Shown here piece by piece: positions 37,251 to 47,509 of a stretch of DNA of 64,000 nucleotides (within the stretch, counting starts at the first letter, position 1; every line of letters begins with the position of its first letter). Position numbers and translations under genes: made by a program. Source of the DNA: Homarus americanus (Eukaryota; Arthropoda; Malacostraca; Decapoda; Nephropidae). The notes beneath the pieces are model-generated. The model worked only from the letters and a program-made list of their open reading frames with translations, ran no database searches and was not told the origin of the DNA. The stretch is taken from assembly GCF_018991925.1 (NCBI RefSeq), contig NW_024735554.1, forward strand, positions 2,607,008-2,671,007. The letters run 5' to 3'.

Positions 37251-38682
37251 ACCCTTCTTTACCCTTATCGATCTGGTCAATGGAAAACCTAACCCAATGC
37301 CTAGTCCACTCTGCACGCTACCTAACGAGCTACATGCTGTCCAGAGGGGGTCTGGTGGCAGCGACCCTTAGAAATTAAGATTAGAGTTAAGTATTTACCC
37401 TTAGTATTAATGACCCCCGAATCTGGCAGTATATCTGTATACATGTTGTATTGGATGTACAATGTAGCTTGGTTCTGGGAAGGCAGCGTGGTTACAAGCG
37501 TTGAGTAGAGAGAGCTGGTTGGTGAGGGTGCTCAGAGGAGGACAATCTTGTGGGTCGCCATGCTCGCCGGCGGGAGCGAGGGGCGCCAGGCAGCGGCGGA
37601 GGAGATGGTGTAGCTTGCTGCGGCTGTAGCTAGAAGAAGAGAGAATGGTCACCACGAGGTCAGGTCTTAAATAGCGGAGGTAGGCGTGGCTTAGTAGTTG
37701 ACCTCCGTCATGTAAGGCGGCGCTGGTTGACCAAGACCACGAGGCATACACTGGGGAATTCGCGGGATCGGCTACTCAGCGACAAACAGCGTTTGTAGGG
37801 GAGAAATCCACTACACCACCAACACACATAGTAACTGGAAAATTAATTTCTGAAAAATAGAAATTGTACTAAAAATAAAAGTGCCTAAATGCTTGAGACA
37901 ATTACTTTATGAACCGTGTATGCCAACCTTCATGAAAGAATGAAGCTCCACCCAGAGAAGTAGTTCCTGAAGTATTTGTAAAATACTTACATAAGTATGG
38001 AAATTTCTTGCATATAATTGTAGAAAATTTGAAATTGTATCAATTTCTAGTTAGGTTATTAGTCAATTTCCCAATAAAATGATACTGGGGTATATTGATC
38101 TTGTTACTATGCCAAAGAAAGTAGTTCCACAATGTTCAGTTTTATATTAGGAGGGATAGCCCTCACTAGATAGCAAGTTCCTCATAATTAATAGATAATG
38201 TATATAAGTAAATAACCCAAACGACTTAATCGTGAGAGGGAAAAACTTAAGATCAATTTGCTATAGAAGAAAACTTGGCTTACCTCTATACTTTAACAAA
38301 CTTATCCTGGCAAATCAGTCAAAAGTTGATGGTTGAGATACTATTAATTACTTTATTTGGGATCTATTGGGAAATCATCTTGAATTAGACGCACGAAAAA
38401 CGCGAAAATAAATATAAATAGTTAAGATTGTCTAACCCCTTATGTTTGTATTTTTGCAGTAATTGAATGGAAATGAATAGAGTTTATAAAGCCAAACTTG
38501 CTTATTTCCATCACATGCCTCTCATTATTAATTTGAACAATTTTATTTTAGCATACTACAAATTATAGAAAGAGTAATCATTTTACTTGATTATAAAATT
38601 AGGTAAATAACATAAAAGAGAAGGTTCAGCACAATGATGGTCAGTCAAGTAAGGTCAGGGTTAAGGATGATCATGTCCGTGC
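37251..38682. other. Unassigned sequence upstream of U1
   Basis: A 'ctggtggcagcgaccc' word near 37350 resembles an LTR-retrotransposon primer-binding site, but no LTR pair was found. The GC-rich stretch 37500-37760 and its minus-strand open frame have no domain I recognise. The remainder is AT-rich. Confidence 0.4.
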
Positions 38683-38846
38683 ATACTTACCTGGCACAGG
38701 AGATACCGTGATCACAAAGGCGGTTTTCCCAGGGCGAGGCTCACCATTGCACTCCGGTGATGCTGACCCTTGCGATTAACCCAAATGTGGTTAACTCGGG
38801 TGTGCAATTTTTGTTAGCGGGGGACTGCGTTCGCGCTATCTCCCTT
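38683..38846 (+). ncRNA. U1 spliceosomal snRNA
   Basis: A 164-nt match to U1 snRNA from the 5' end ATACTTACCTGG, whose ACTTACCT pairs with 5' splice sites. Stem-loop I has the U1-70K loop GATCACAAAGG closed by ACCG/CGGT (38705-38708 and 38721-38724). Stem-loop II has the U1A/SNF loop ATTGCACTCC (38746-38755) closed by TCACC/GGTGA. Stem-loop III has TTAACC/GGTTAA (38776-38781 and 38789-38794). The Sm site is AATTTTTG (38806-38813). Stem-loop IV spans about 38817-38844 with the GGGGGACTGCGTTCGCGC core. Stems I-III differ from the human sequence on both strands yet still pair, the mark of a functional RNA rather than a decayed copy. No poly(A) tail or target duplication is seen. I could not identify an upstream PSE or a downstream 3' box, so expression is not shown. 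It is a single copy here, on the + strand. Confidence 0.92.
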
Positions 38847-38957
38847 ATACATATCATTAGGGATCCTCTATGAAATATAAGGTGCAGCGGCGTATTTGTA
38901 CCGCTTAACAAGGTCTCGGTTAATAAATAGTACTCGATTTATTATTAAGGGCCAGCG

Positions 38958-39029
38958 ATGCAACGAGGGCCGAGGACGAACAACGGCCCGCCCACGACCG
39001 CGGCAGCCAACGGTATGCATCCCAACAAA
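38958..39029 (+). other. Possible 5' coding exon of an unknown gene
   Basis: ATG with purine at -3, preceded in frame by TAA 12 bp upstream. 24 GC-rich codons (MQRGPRTNNGPPTTAAANGM, then HPNK) end exactly at a consensus donor AAA|gtaagt in phase 0. The composition differs sharply from the AT-rich surroundings. LINE copy B lies directly downstream, where an intron would be. No downstream exon was found in the window, and I do not recognise the peptide. Confidence 0.28.
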
Positions 39030-39345
39030 GTAAGTTTTTTTTTTTTTGGAGGGGAGGCGGGGTGGGATAGTTGATTTGGTCGGGTATGTTAGGTTTTGGT
39101 TAGTTGAGAGGAAGATTGTTAGTACGGTCGGGTGTGTTAGGTTTTGTGTTTGGGGGGATGGTAGTTTAGGTCAGGTGTGTTTGTTTGTTTATTTATTTAT
39201 TTATTCGTTTGTGATTATAGTTGTCTCTTCCTTCGGTGGGTGCTGCTTTTATATGTTGCCTCGTCCTTTGTCGAGTTGCCTGGCAGATCCCCGTCGTTCC
39301 TCCCTTTCTTGGGGGTCATCAGGTTACTATATTCTGGCTGTATTG

Positions 39346-40390
39346 CTAGTATGGGGGGTGAGGTGTGTTTGGTCTGTTTAGTATGGAGGGGTTCCTGTTT
39401 CTGAGTCTGCGTGGGAGTATGATATTGTCAAAGTATTCCTGCCATTGAGGGTGAGTGGTGAGGAGGGTTTCTATTGGCCTGTCGCCTAAGTGTGTCCAGT
39501 AAATGTTAAGTGGTGGGATGGAGCTAAGTTTATGTAGATGTATGTTTGAGGTGAAGGATGACCAGTGTGTGTTGTGTATGAACCGAAGTGCTTTATTTTG
39601 AGCTACTTGTAGTTTCTTGGCGTTTGTTGGTGCAGTTAGCTGTAGTGTGTTGGATGCGTATGTCAGTAGTGGTCGTATGAGTGCTTTGCATAGGTGTGTT
39701 TTGGTTGATGCGGTTGTGAATCTGCGAATGTTTCCGAATGTTTTGTTTGCGATTGCTGCCTTCGTCCTGATGCGAAAGGCCATGGCGAGGTTGTGGTCGA
39801 AAGCGACTCCTAGGATTTGTTTTTTGTACGTTTGGCAGGAATAGGTGTTCGGTTGTCGAGGTAAGGGTTAAGGTACATGTGGCGGGGTTGTTGTCTGGTG
39901 CCAAAGTAAGTGATTTGTGATTTGTTGGGGTTTGTTTGAACTCTCCATAGCAGCTCCCATTCTGTGACCAGTTTGAGCTCCCTGTGTGCTGTGTCTGTGA
40001 GGTGGTCTAGTCCTTGTTTGTGTCCGACTAGTTGGGTTACGTCGTCGGCGTATTGTATAGTCAGGGAGTCGATGTTTATGGGGTCAGGCAGGTTATTTGG
40101 GTAGAGAATGTATAGTATTGGGGACAGGACAGATCCTTGTGGGACTCCTGCGTGCAGTGAGAAGTATTCCGAGTGTGTGAGGTTAAACTTTATCCTCATT
40201 TGTCTGTCTTTTAGGAAATTGCATAGGAACTTCTGTGACTGTTGGGGGAGGTTGAAGTTGGTACCTATTTTGTATTTTAATCCGTCGTGCCACGCTGTGT
40301 CAAAGCCTTTTTCTACGTCTTTTGTGATGAGTGCTGTCTTGTATCTTTCGTTAATAATTGTCAGTTTTATTTTAGCTAATGGTGGATAGA
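39346..40390 (-). pseudogene. Jockey-type LINE RT copy B
   Basis: On the minus strand, 40387-40200 reads 'TIINERYKT', 'KDVEKGFDTAWHDGLKYKI' (motif DVEKAFDxVWHDGL) and 'FLKDRQMRIKF'. 40199-39810 has 'AGVPQGSVLSPILYILY' and the active-site region 'IQYADDVTQLVG' with both catalytic Asp residues. 39783-39346 is the thumb and C-terminus with 'LTYASNTLQLTAPT', 'KKLQVAQNKALRFI' and 'LHKLSSIPPLNIYW'. One frameshift lies at about 39800. It is the same family as copy A at 31035-33990 but uninterrupted. 5'-truncated at about 40390; the 3' UTR probably extends to about 39035. Confidence 0.9.
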
Positions 40391-40806
40391 AGTGATTTAA
40401 GAAAATTAATGAGATTATAGATGACGGACCAATCGTATGGTGTTTTTTCCGCCATCCAGTCGATTATTTTCATATGAATCAGTAAAGCGAACCAATGAAT
40501 TAAGGAATCGAAGCACCTCGTGTTCGCCACTCGCCAGGGATCATTAGAGTTACGGCAGTGGTGCCGGCAACATGTGTGCGTGTGTGTGTGGTCATACAGT
40601 ATTTGATCGCTATTTCCATGTTTTACTTTTGCTGTTTGTGGATTAACTCGTGTTTGTGGCGTCGTGAGGACTTCCAGGACTCTACGTTGTGGTTATTAGC
40701 AGTTGAGTGAAGGTAAGGTGATAACAAGTGTTGTACTGTGTGGTCCAGGGAGGAGGAGGCGGTAGTGTAGCTCTCCGCCGTGTGTACAGGAGTTGTGGAT
40801 GCCGTG
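40391..40806. other. Sequence between LINE B and the 54-bp array
   Basis: A mixed-composition stretch with a (GT)n-like patch near 40575. No gene was recognised. Confidence 0.45.
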
Positions 40807-41886
40807 GCTCGGACAGAAAATACTGCTATTAAGATGGCTATTAACCAAAGATAGCATGTGGTATAGACAGATAATACTGCTATTAAGATGGCTATTAACC
40901 AAAGATAGCATGTGGTATAGACAGATAATACTGCTATTAAGATGGCTATTAACCAAAGTTAACATGTGGTATAGACAGATAATACTGCTATTAAGATGGC
41001 TATTAACCAAAGTTAGCATGTGGTATAGACAGATAATACTGCTATTAAGATGGCTATTAACCAAAGTTAGCATGTGGGTAGACAGATAATACTGCTATTA
41101 AGATGGCTATTAACCAAAGTTAGCATGTGGTATAGACAGAAAATACTGCTATTAAGATGGCTATTAACCAAAGTTAACATGTGGGTAGATAGATAATACT
41201 GCTATTAAGATGGCTATTAACCAAAGTTAGCATGTGGTATAGACAGATAATACTGCTATTAAGATGGCTATTAACCAAAGTTAACATGTGGTATAGACAG
41301 ATAATACTGCTATTAAGATGGCTATTAACCAAAGATAGCATGTGGTATAGACAGATAATACTGCTATTAAGATGGCTATTAACCAAAGTTAGCATGTGGG
41401 TAGACAGATAATACTGCTATTAAGATGGCTATTAACCAAAGTTAGCATGTGGTATAGACAGATAATACTGCTATTAAGATGGCTATTAACCAAAGTTAGC
41501 ATGTGGATAGACCTATAATACTGTTATTAAGGTGGCTATTAACTAAAGTTATTATGTGGATAGACATATAATACTGCTATTAAGATGGCTATTAACCTAA
41601 GTTAATATGTGGTATAGACAGATAATACTGCTATTAAGATGGCTATTAACCAAAGTTAACATGTGGTATAGACAGATAATACTGCTATTAAGATGGCTAT
41701 TAACCAAAGTTAGCATGTGGGTAGATAGATAATACTGCTATTAAGATGGCTATTAACCAAAGTTAGCATGTGGATAGACCTATAATACTGTTATTAAGGT
41801 GGCTATTAACTAAAGTTATTATGTGGATAGACATATAATACTGCTATTAAGATGGCTATTAACCTTAGTTAATATGTGGTTATATG
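40807..41886. repeat. 54-bp tandem repeat, ~20 copies, with higher-order structure
   Basis: Unit: 'agacagataatactgctatt', 'aagatggctattaaccaaag', 'ttagcatgtggtat'. Some units are 52 bp (gtgggtag). A divergent pair of units (containing 'gttattaaggtggctattaa' and 'ttattatgtggatag') appears at about 41503-41611 and again at 41767-41875, giving a 264-bp higher-order period. Length divisible by 3 creates artefact open frames on both strands. Confidence 0.97.
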
Positions 41887-42261
41887 AATAAAATCCTAGA
41901 ATTACTATCGGTACATTGTCGTTGCAGTGCGGGGTACTTATCCACCTGTACTAGGACCTTGATTTTGTATGAATTTATTGAGTAAAAATCATGCATACAT
42001 ACATACATACATACATACATACATACATACATACATACATACATACATACATACATACATAAGGGTTATCGGCCTGGTTATGTCATGTTAAACACCTTGT
42101 TCAGTTGAAGTTTTTGTTAGGGTAAGAGTGGTAGGTATCGTCACCGGGGCCCATATGCTGCTATTGCTGAAGTAAATTATGTAATGGGATCACTAACCAA
42201 CATTTCCAATATAATTATTTGCCCTTGATAGTGTAAATACCTAGCGCGTCACTTGGATCAA
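41887..42261. other. Spacer with (CATA)n
   Basis: Holds a 17-unit (CATA)n microsatellite at 41994-42061. The rest is unassigned. Confidence 0.6.
41994..42061. repeat. (CATA)n microsatellite
   Basis: About 17 perfect CATA units. Confidence 0.99.
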
Positions 42262-43257
42262 TTCAATTCAATTTCAATTGTTTATTCCTAGGTACCCCTG
42301 TACAATAACACCAGATGCATCTGGCAAGTGTCAAGTATATACAGTATAAATATTATAAAGGGGTTTACTAAAGCCTAAGGAAGGAAGGATATTCCTTTAA
42401 CACATAATCAATGTTATCTACATAATATCTGGCCAGTATGGGGAAGATCATCGTGTCTCCGTAATAGGGTCGTGGAGTGGTGGTCCAGTAGGCGTCACGG
42501 AAGCGTTGTGTGTGGGGACATCTTCGGAGGTAGTGGATAAGGGTGCGGCTGTCGGGACTTCTGCATAATGCACAAGAGCGTTGCTCAGGGGATGCGGGGA
42601 TACCGATCTCCCAAGCAAAGTCATACCCAATGCTGATACGGGCAGCAATCACGTCCCTTTTCCGCAGCCCTTTCCCATAGACATACGAGAGGTCAGGAAG
42701 TTTACGGAGGACATCGTACCAGATGGGCGGGGAGTCCAGAGGGATGGCTGCTTCCCGAGCTTCTCTCTGTTTGCGGCGAATTTGGGTCCTAAGCTGTAAA
42801 AGTGTTCGAGGAACAACGTAGTCAGGTGTGGCCTTGTTGCAACCAGTCTTGGCAAGGCCATCTGCTGCCTCATTCCCCAAGATACCGACATGACTGGGTA
42901 TCCATAGGAATGTCACAGGACGGCCTGCATCCTGAAGTGTGGATATTATCCCTCGTATTCGGAGGATGAGGTCCTTATTTTCCCCTGATCCAAATGCGAT
43001 CCCGTCGAGAGCAGACCTGAAATCGCAGCAGACAAGCAAAGGGCAGAAACCATGTTCTTCTTCCTCAGCGAGAAGGGCAGCAAGGAGGGCTATTAGTTAC
43101 GCCTGAGTGGAGGATGCCCCGTCAGAAACTCTGAGACAGTTTGATAGGCTCAGGGGCATCAGGACGGGAGATGTAGACACCAGCCCCGGCCCGACCTGTA
43201 GCGGGGTCAACAGAACCATCAGTGTAGAGGACGACCCTACCTGGGGACCAGTGGGCG

Positions 43258-43269
43258 ATCCTGGAGAGG
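43258..43269. repeat. Left target-site duplication of the SINE
   Basis: ATCCTGGAGAGG, repeated exactly at 43679-43690. Confidence 0.95.
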
Positions 43270-43678
43270 GGGGGACCGGTGGTAGAAGCGGTACCGTTCT
43301 TGCCTCGCAAGCGAGATGTCACGGGTTCGATTCCCGGGCCGGTGGAAGTTTTTTGGACTTATTTCCTAGCCCCCATTAGTCCCTGTTCACCTAGCAGTAA
43401 AGTAGGTACCTGTTGTAAGTCGAAAGTTGCGAATTCGTATTCAGGGAGTTGTTGGAGCTTCCAATAACTTGATGACATAAACCACTGACTCTTCAGGCTT
43501 CTATGCCCTTGATCCTTCAGGCTTCTATGCCCTTGACCCTTCAGGCTTCTACGCCCTTAACTCATGAGACATAAAGGCAAGCATGAACTTAGCATGCTTC
43601 CCTGTTGGGCGCTGTAAACGCTTCTGCGCTTCACCTGACACAAGGATGTAGGGGAGTGCCCAAATAAAAAAAAAAAAA
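43270..43678 (+). mobile_element. tRNA-derived SINE with perfect A and B boxes
   Basis: The 5' part is tRNA-like. An A box TGGTAGAAGCGG (43280-43291) fits TRGYNNARNNGG, and a B box GGTTCGATTCC (43324-43334) fits GGTTCGANTCC. Between them a 5-bp stem CTTGC/GCGAG encloses the 7-nt loop CTCGCAA, which would carry anticodon CGC (Ala-like). The body contains three 24-bp tandem units ('gatccttcaggcttctatgc' + 'cctt') at 43487-43558. The 3' end is an A-rich tail (43666-43678). It is flanked by a perfect 12-bp target duplication and inserted in LINE copy C. Intact promoter boxes, tail and duplication suggest recent mobility. A LINE supplies the reverse transcriptase in such cases (family knowledge). 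Confidence 0.94.
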
Positions 43679-43690
43679 ATCCTGGAGAGG
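43679..43690. repeat. Right target-site duplication of the SINE
   Basis: ATCCTGGAGAGG immediately after the A tail, identical to 43258-43269. Confidence 0.95.
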
Positions 43691-43800
43691 TGGTATTTGC
43701 AGAGAATAACAGGGTTCACGTGGAATTTCGGGAGCGGTCCACCGAGGGCAATCACTTCAGATTGAAAATCCAGCCAGGGAGAAGAAGACGAACCAACAGC

Positions 43801-46197
43801 AGGGGTTCACTTGGATCTTGGGTTGTATATCGTAACGTGCGTATTTCTCTCTCACAAGTCCAGGGTTCGAATCGTCTCTGGTTTAAATATATGTCTGACG
43901 TAGCACGATTTCCTGTTTTCGCCTGCACCAACATTGGACAAACTAACCACCCAGATGGTTTGTGTCCCGATATCAGGTGTTCTTATATATGGTAAACAAA
44001 AATACTCAGCCTTTGGATACGCCCCTAGTAACTACGCCACTAGCAATCACGCCACTAGCAACTACGCGTGTATTATCATTTTATATTTAGCCTTTCATCC
44101 AGAGGTTTGCCACTGAGGGAATTAGTATGACTGAACATTCATAAATAGTAAATGGGGAACTCTGAGGTAGGTTATTATTGCCCGGGGACGAAGCCATAAT
44201 GTGGGGTGAAATGAAACCTAACCTAACCTCACCCAAACCAAGTGTGTGTGTAGTGATGATGAATTGTCTTATAATAACTGGGGATCATTCAGCAGCATCA
44301 GTCATCATCATCATTATTCATCATCACCATTATCATCATCATTCATTATTTATCATCATTCATCATCATCGGCGTCATCACATATACGCCATCATTATCG
44401 TCATCATTCATTATTTATCAACGTCATCACACATTCGCCATCATCGTCATCATCATCATCATCTATCATCACACACACCACACATTACCACACACACCAC
44501 ACATTACCACCCCTGAGCCCTCTCCCCCGCCCGCCTTGACTACCAGCAGTGTCAGTTGGTACAAATTAGTGGTTATTTCGGTTCGTTTACGCCATTTTGT
44601 AGATTTTCTCATAAAAATAAATATATCGTAATATACCAAATAAAAATCATTGTTTGGCATATGCAATAAATTCTGATTATCTACATGACATTACGTGTAA
44701 TTTATTCATAATGTATTCATCATGCAGAACCTCTACCTATGGGAATATGTCAATCTGTCGTTTGTATCATGAGTTCTGAGTGGCTGGTCACCACAAAGGA
44801 AGCGCTGAATCTGTATCGAGAGTTCTGAGTGGCTGGGCACTACAAACGAAGCGCTGAAACAGGAGTCGAGCTTGGGGCCACATTTCTCTGAACCATCTGT
44901 GATTTTTGTTGATCAGCTGAATAAAAACCGTTTCCCATTATTTCCTGCAGAAGCAACCCCGTTTTTCTGTTAGTGAGCATTTACATGTAATATCCGGTCC
45001 TTATCATTACAAGAGCGTCGGTTAGATAGAAGTTTCGATCGGGTGGTTCAGTGTCTGGGAGTCGAGCTCTCAGTTGTCACTTTGGAAGGTATCAGTACTT
45101 TCTTATGGTGTCAAATTAAGCAAAACAAATATGGCCACGCCAGCCATCCGATTAAGTGTTATTACTAAGGTTCGCAAGTGACGCTTTATATCATGTGCTT
45201 CAACACCACAAGAGCGTATTGTATGTTCGTACTGGAGATGGTTCAGTGTGTGGTGATGTGGATGAACTTTAGACCAGGGACAGTTAACGTTTACAAAATG
45301 CTCCTAAATTAATACATCCAGTTGTCAAGGATTATAAAATACAGACGCCATCATGTGTGTGTTGGTGTTGAAAAATATAATGTATGTCGCTGTGTATATT
45401 TCCCTTACAACTTATTTCTCTCTCCAATCTACGTCAATTCGATAGCCCATTAATTATATAGAAATGTTGATGACTAGGACTTAATTATATTGAATGATCA
45501 TGACAGCTTCACTGGGGTAGAAATCCATTTCAACGTGATTTGGTTGTAGGAGTTTAAGGTTAGGCACCAGAACAAGGCGACCACCCACGCTGATTAACCC
45601 GACCATTATCCGGTTTAGCATTTATACGGAGTCCTTTAACACGGCTTTAGAGGATTATGAACATTAGATTAACACCTAATCGTGTCCATGATCAAACCTT
45701 ATAAGTGATTGTTCCCAGTCGGCGTAATAGAGATGTCTCAACTGTGTACATTATACCTTCAGTCTTCATTGGTGTATTCATAAGTGTTCTAAGTGGTCCA
45801 TGATTGTCGGGAACAAAATGGAAACAGCACTTTTAGGCTAAAACGTATGTAACAATATAAGCAACTAACCACTCAGCGCAGCCAAACTCAGCTCGACATC
45901 AGCCACCATGTGAAGATTAGGCACCCAATCAGATTTTACTTGTTATACACAAGTACCACTTTTGGTGGTGGCGGGGTGGGGGAGGGTTAGGGTAGTTAAT
46001 CTTCAGGTGATATAAGATGGGCTGCTGCCATATCTTCGTGATTTCATAATTTTATCTTGTTTAAACCAAACACGATTTCTATGAGCGTTTTAAATCCCAG
46101 TGTAAGAGGCGGTGTTACCTTGTTCACCTGAAAGTCAAATATTGTAGCCAGGAACACTCAGATCCATCTAGAGTACATCAGTTGGTCACTGTTGAGG
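43801..46197. other. Unassigned sequence with small repeats
   Basis: Contains an isolated B-box-like GGTTCGAATC at 43864, three copies of a 15-bp 'actacgccactagca'-type unit near 44025-44065, and a (CAT)n-rich stretch at 44300-44475. It also holds a two-copy 49-bp repeat ('gagttctgagtggctgg...gaagcgctgaa') at 44765-44861. No coding region was recognised. Confidence 0.5.
44300..44475. repeat. Imperfect (CAT)n-rich region
   Basis: Interrupted CAT/ATC trinucleotides. His/Ser-rich open frames here are artefacts. Confidence 0.93.
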
Positions 46198-46560
46198 AAT
46201 GGTGGTGGTGGGGAAGTGTCTGTGGTGGTGGCGGTGGGGAAGTGTTTATAGTGGTGGTGGTGAGGAAGTGTTTATAGTGGTGGTGGCGGGGAAGTGTCTG
46301 TGGTGGTGGTGGGGAAGTGGAAGTGTCTGTGGTGGTGGGGAAGTGGAAGTGGTGGTGGTGCGGAAGTGGTGGTAGTGGTGCGGAAGTGGTGGCGGTGGTG
46401 GGGAAGTGTCTGTGGTGATGGCGGTGGGGAAGTGTTTATTGTGGTGGGGAAGTGTCTGTGGTGGTGGTAGTGAGGAAGTGTTTATAGTGGTGGTGGCGGG
46501 GGGGGGAAGTGTCTGTGTTGGTTGCGGTGGGGAAGTGTCTGTGGTGGTGGTAGGTAACTC
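46198..46560. repeat. G-rich minisatellite ((GGT)n + 'ggggaagtgt' units)
   Basis: Irregular units of roughly 30 bp made of 'ggtggtggtggggaagtgtc' and 'tgtggtggtggcggtgggga' with a run of nine G near 46500. G-runs could form quadruplexes. The Pro/Thr/His-rich minus-strand frame is an artefact. Confidence 0.93.
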
Positions 46561-46744
46561 ACTTGCCAACCTCCAATCACCAGTGTAAAGGTTATATTTT
46601 CGACAAGTAGAATAATATACTTTTGTGCTATAAATTATTACATAGTCAAGTGAAGTATAATGGTCAAATAAATAGTTTACTTTCCATCATCACCGTATTT
46701 ACTGTGTTGGGAAAAAAATATTTGTGACCTTTGCAAGATACTCA

Positions 46745-47505
46745 CTGATATTTAGGGAAATGAAGAAGAGACATTAAAGAATATTACTCTCAGGAAAGAG
46801 AATGTTCTTAAGAAGATAAATAAATTATAGAAGACAAAATCCCCAGGGCCGGATGGAATTTTCCCTCGAGTTTTGAAAGAGTGGAAGGAACAGACTTGTG
46901 GAAACAGGCAAATGTAGTACCCATATTCAAAAGGGGTGACGTCAGTAGTGGGGAAATTTCTTGAATCAATTATAGCAAATAACATCCGATCGCATTTAGA
47001 GAAAAACAAATTAATCTACGATTCTCAACAAGGGTTTACAAAGGGAAAATCTTGTTTAAAAATCAGCTGGCTTTTTTTTAGGAAAGTCTTCGAGGTAGTA
47101 GATAATGACGAAAATTACGATGTTATTTACTTAGACTTTAGCAAATCGTTTGAGAGAGTACCGCATCAGAGGCTTCTGAGAAAAGTTAAGGCTCATGGTA
47201 TCGAGGGGAAAGTTTTAAATTGGATAAAATCATGGCTTACCGATAGAACACAGAGGGTCAGCGTAGATGGTGTTAAATCTGAGTGGGGCTGTGTAACTAG
47301 TGGGGTTCCCCATGGGTCAGTACTGTGCCCACTCTTGTTCATATTCTACATAAACGATCTAGATACTGGGATCAGCAGTGACATAAGTAAGTTTGCGGAT
47401 GACACCAAAATAGGGCGGCAGATTAATTCAGGGAAGGATGCAAATGCCCTACAGAAAGATTTAAATAAAGAACGTGAATTGAATGACAAGAGGACTGGAT
47501 TGAAC
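46745..47505 (+). pseudogene. CR1-like LINE RT fragment
   Basis: The RT domain is read on the + strand with few lesions. Near 46830 is 'KSPGPDGIFPRVLK'. Around 46910-46940, bases encoding the 'NYRPVSLT' region are lost; then 'VVGKFLESIIANNIRSHLEK', 'DSQQGFTKGKSCL', 'VIYLDFSKSFERVPHQRLL', 'GVPHGSVLCPLLFIFYINDL' and the active site 'FADDTKIG' (47390-47410). It stops being LINE-like at about 47505. Both catalytic Asp residues remain. It has the same style as the LINE at 17100-20430 but is a different copy. Confidence 0.9.
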
Positions 47506-47509
47506 TCAG

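Larger units (their letters stand above)
42262..43800 (-). pseudogene. RNase H-bearing LINE 3' tail, copy C, carrying a SINE
   Basis: On the minus strand from 43800, a post-RT segment reads 'SPWLDFQSEV' and 'PKFHVNPV', equivalent to the 'PPWLD' segment of copy D. A SINE interrupts at 43690/43258; the frame resumes as 'AHWSPGRVVLYTDGSVDPAT' (first RNase H Asp). A frameshift follows; then 'STQA', a stop codon exactly where the catalytic Glu is expected, and 'LIALLAALL'. Next come 'CCDFRSALDGI' (Asp) and 'FLWIPSHVGILGNEAADGLA'. The C-terminus has a CxxC knuckle ('CALCRSPDSRTLIHYLRRC') and a stop at 42368. The 3' UTR runs to 42262 and ends, on the minus strand, in (AATTG)n, a simple-repeat tail as expected for this group. 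Same superfamily as copy D. Confidence 0.9.

Noticed and set aside
35690..37365. Solo or 5' LTR ending at a 'tggtggcagcgacc' primer-binding site
   Set aside because: No TG...CA ends, no second LTR and no adjacent gag/pol. Only the short motif supports it.
37407..37751. 114-codon minus-strand open frame in GC-rich DNA
   Set aside because: No recognisable domain, splice context or repeat relation. Likely chance opening in GC-rich sequence.
40696..41395. 18-residue-repeat open frames over the 54-bp array
   Set aside because: Same reason: period divisible by 3, frames open on both strands.
43795..43880. Second tRNA-like sequence with B box GGTTCGAATC at 43864
   Set aside because: No A box or cloverleaf could be drawn, and no tail or target duplication.
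46246..46569. Pro/Thr/His-rich protein on the minus strand
   Set aside because: Translation of a (GGT)n-rich minisatellite.
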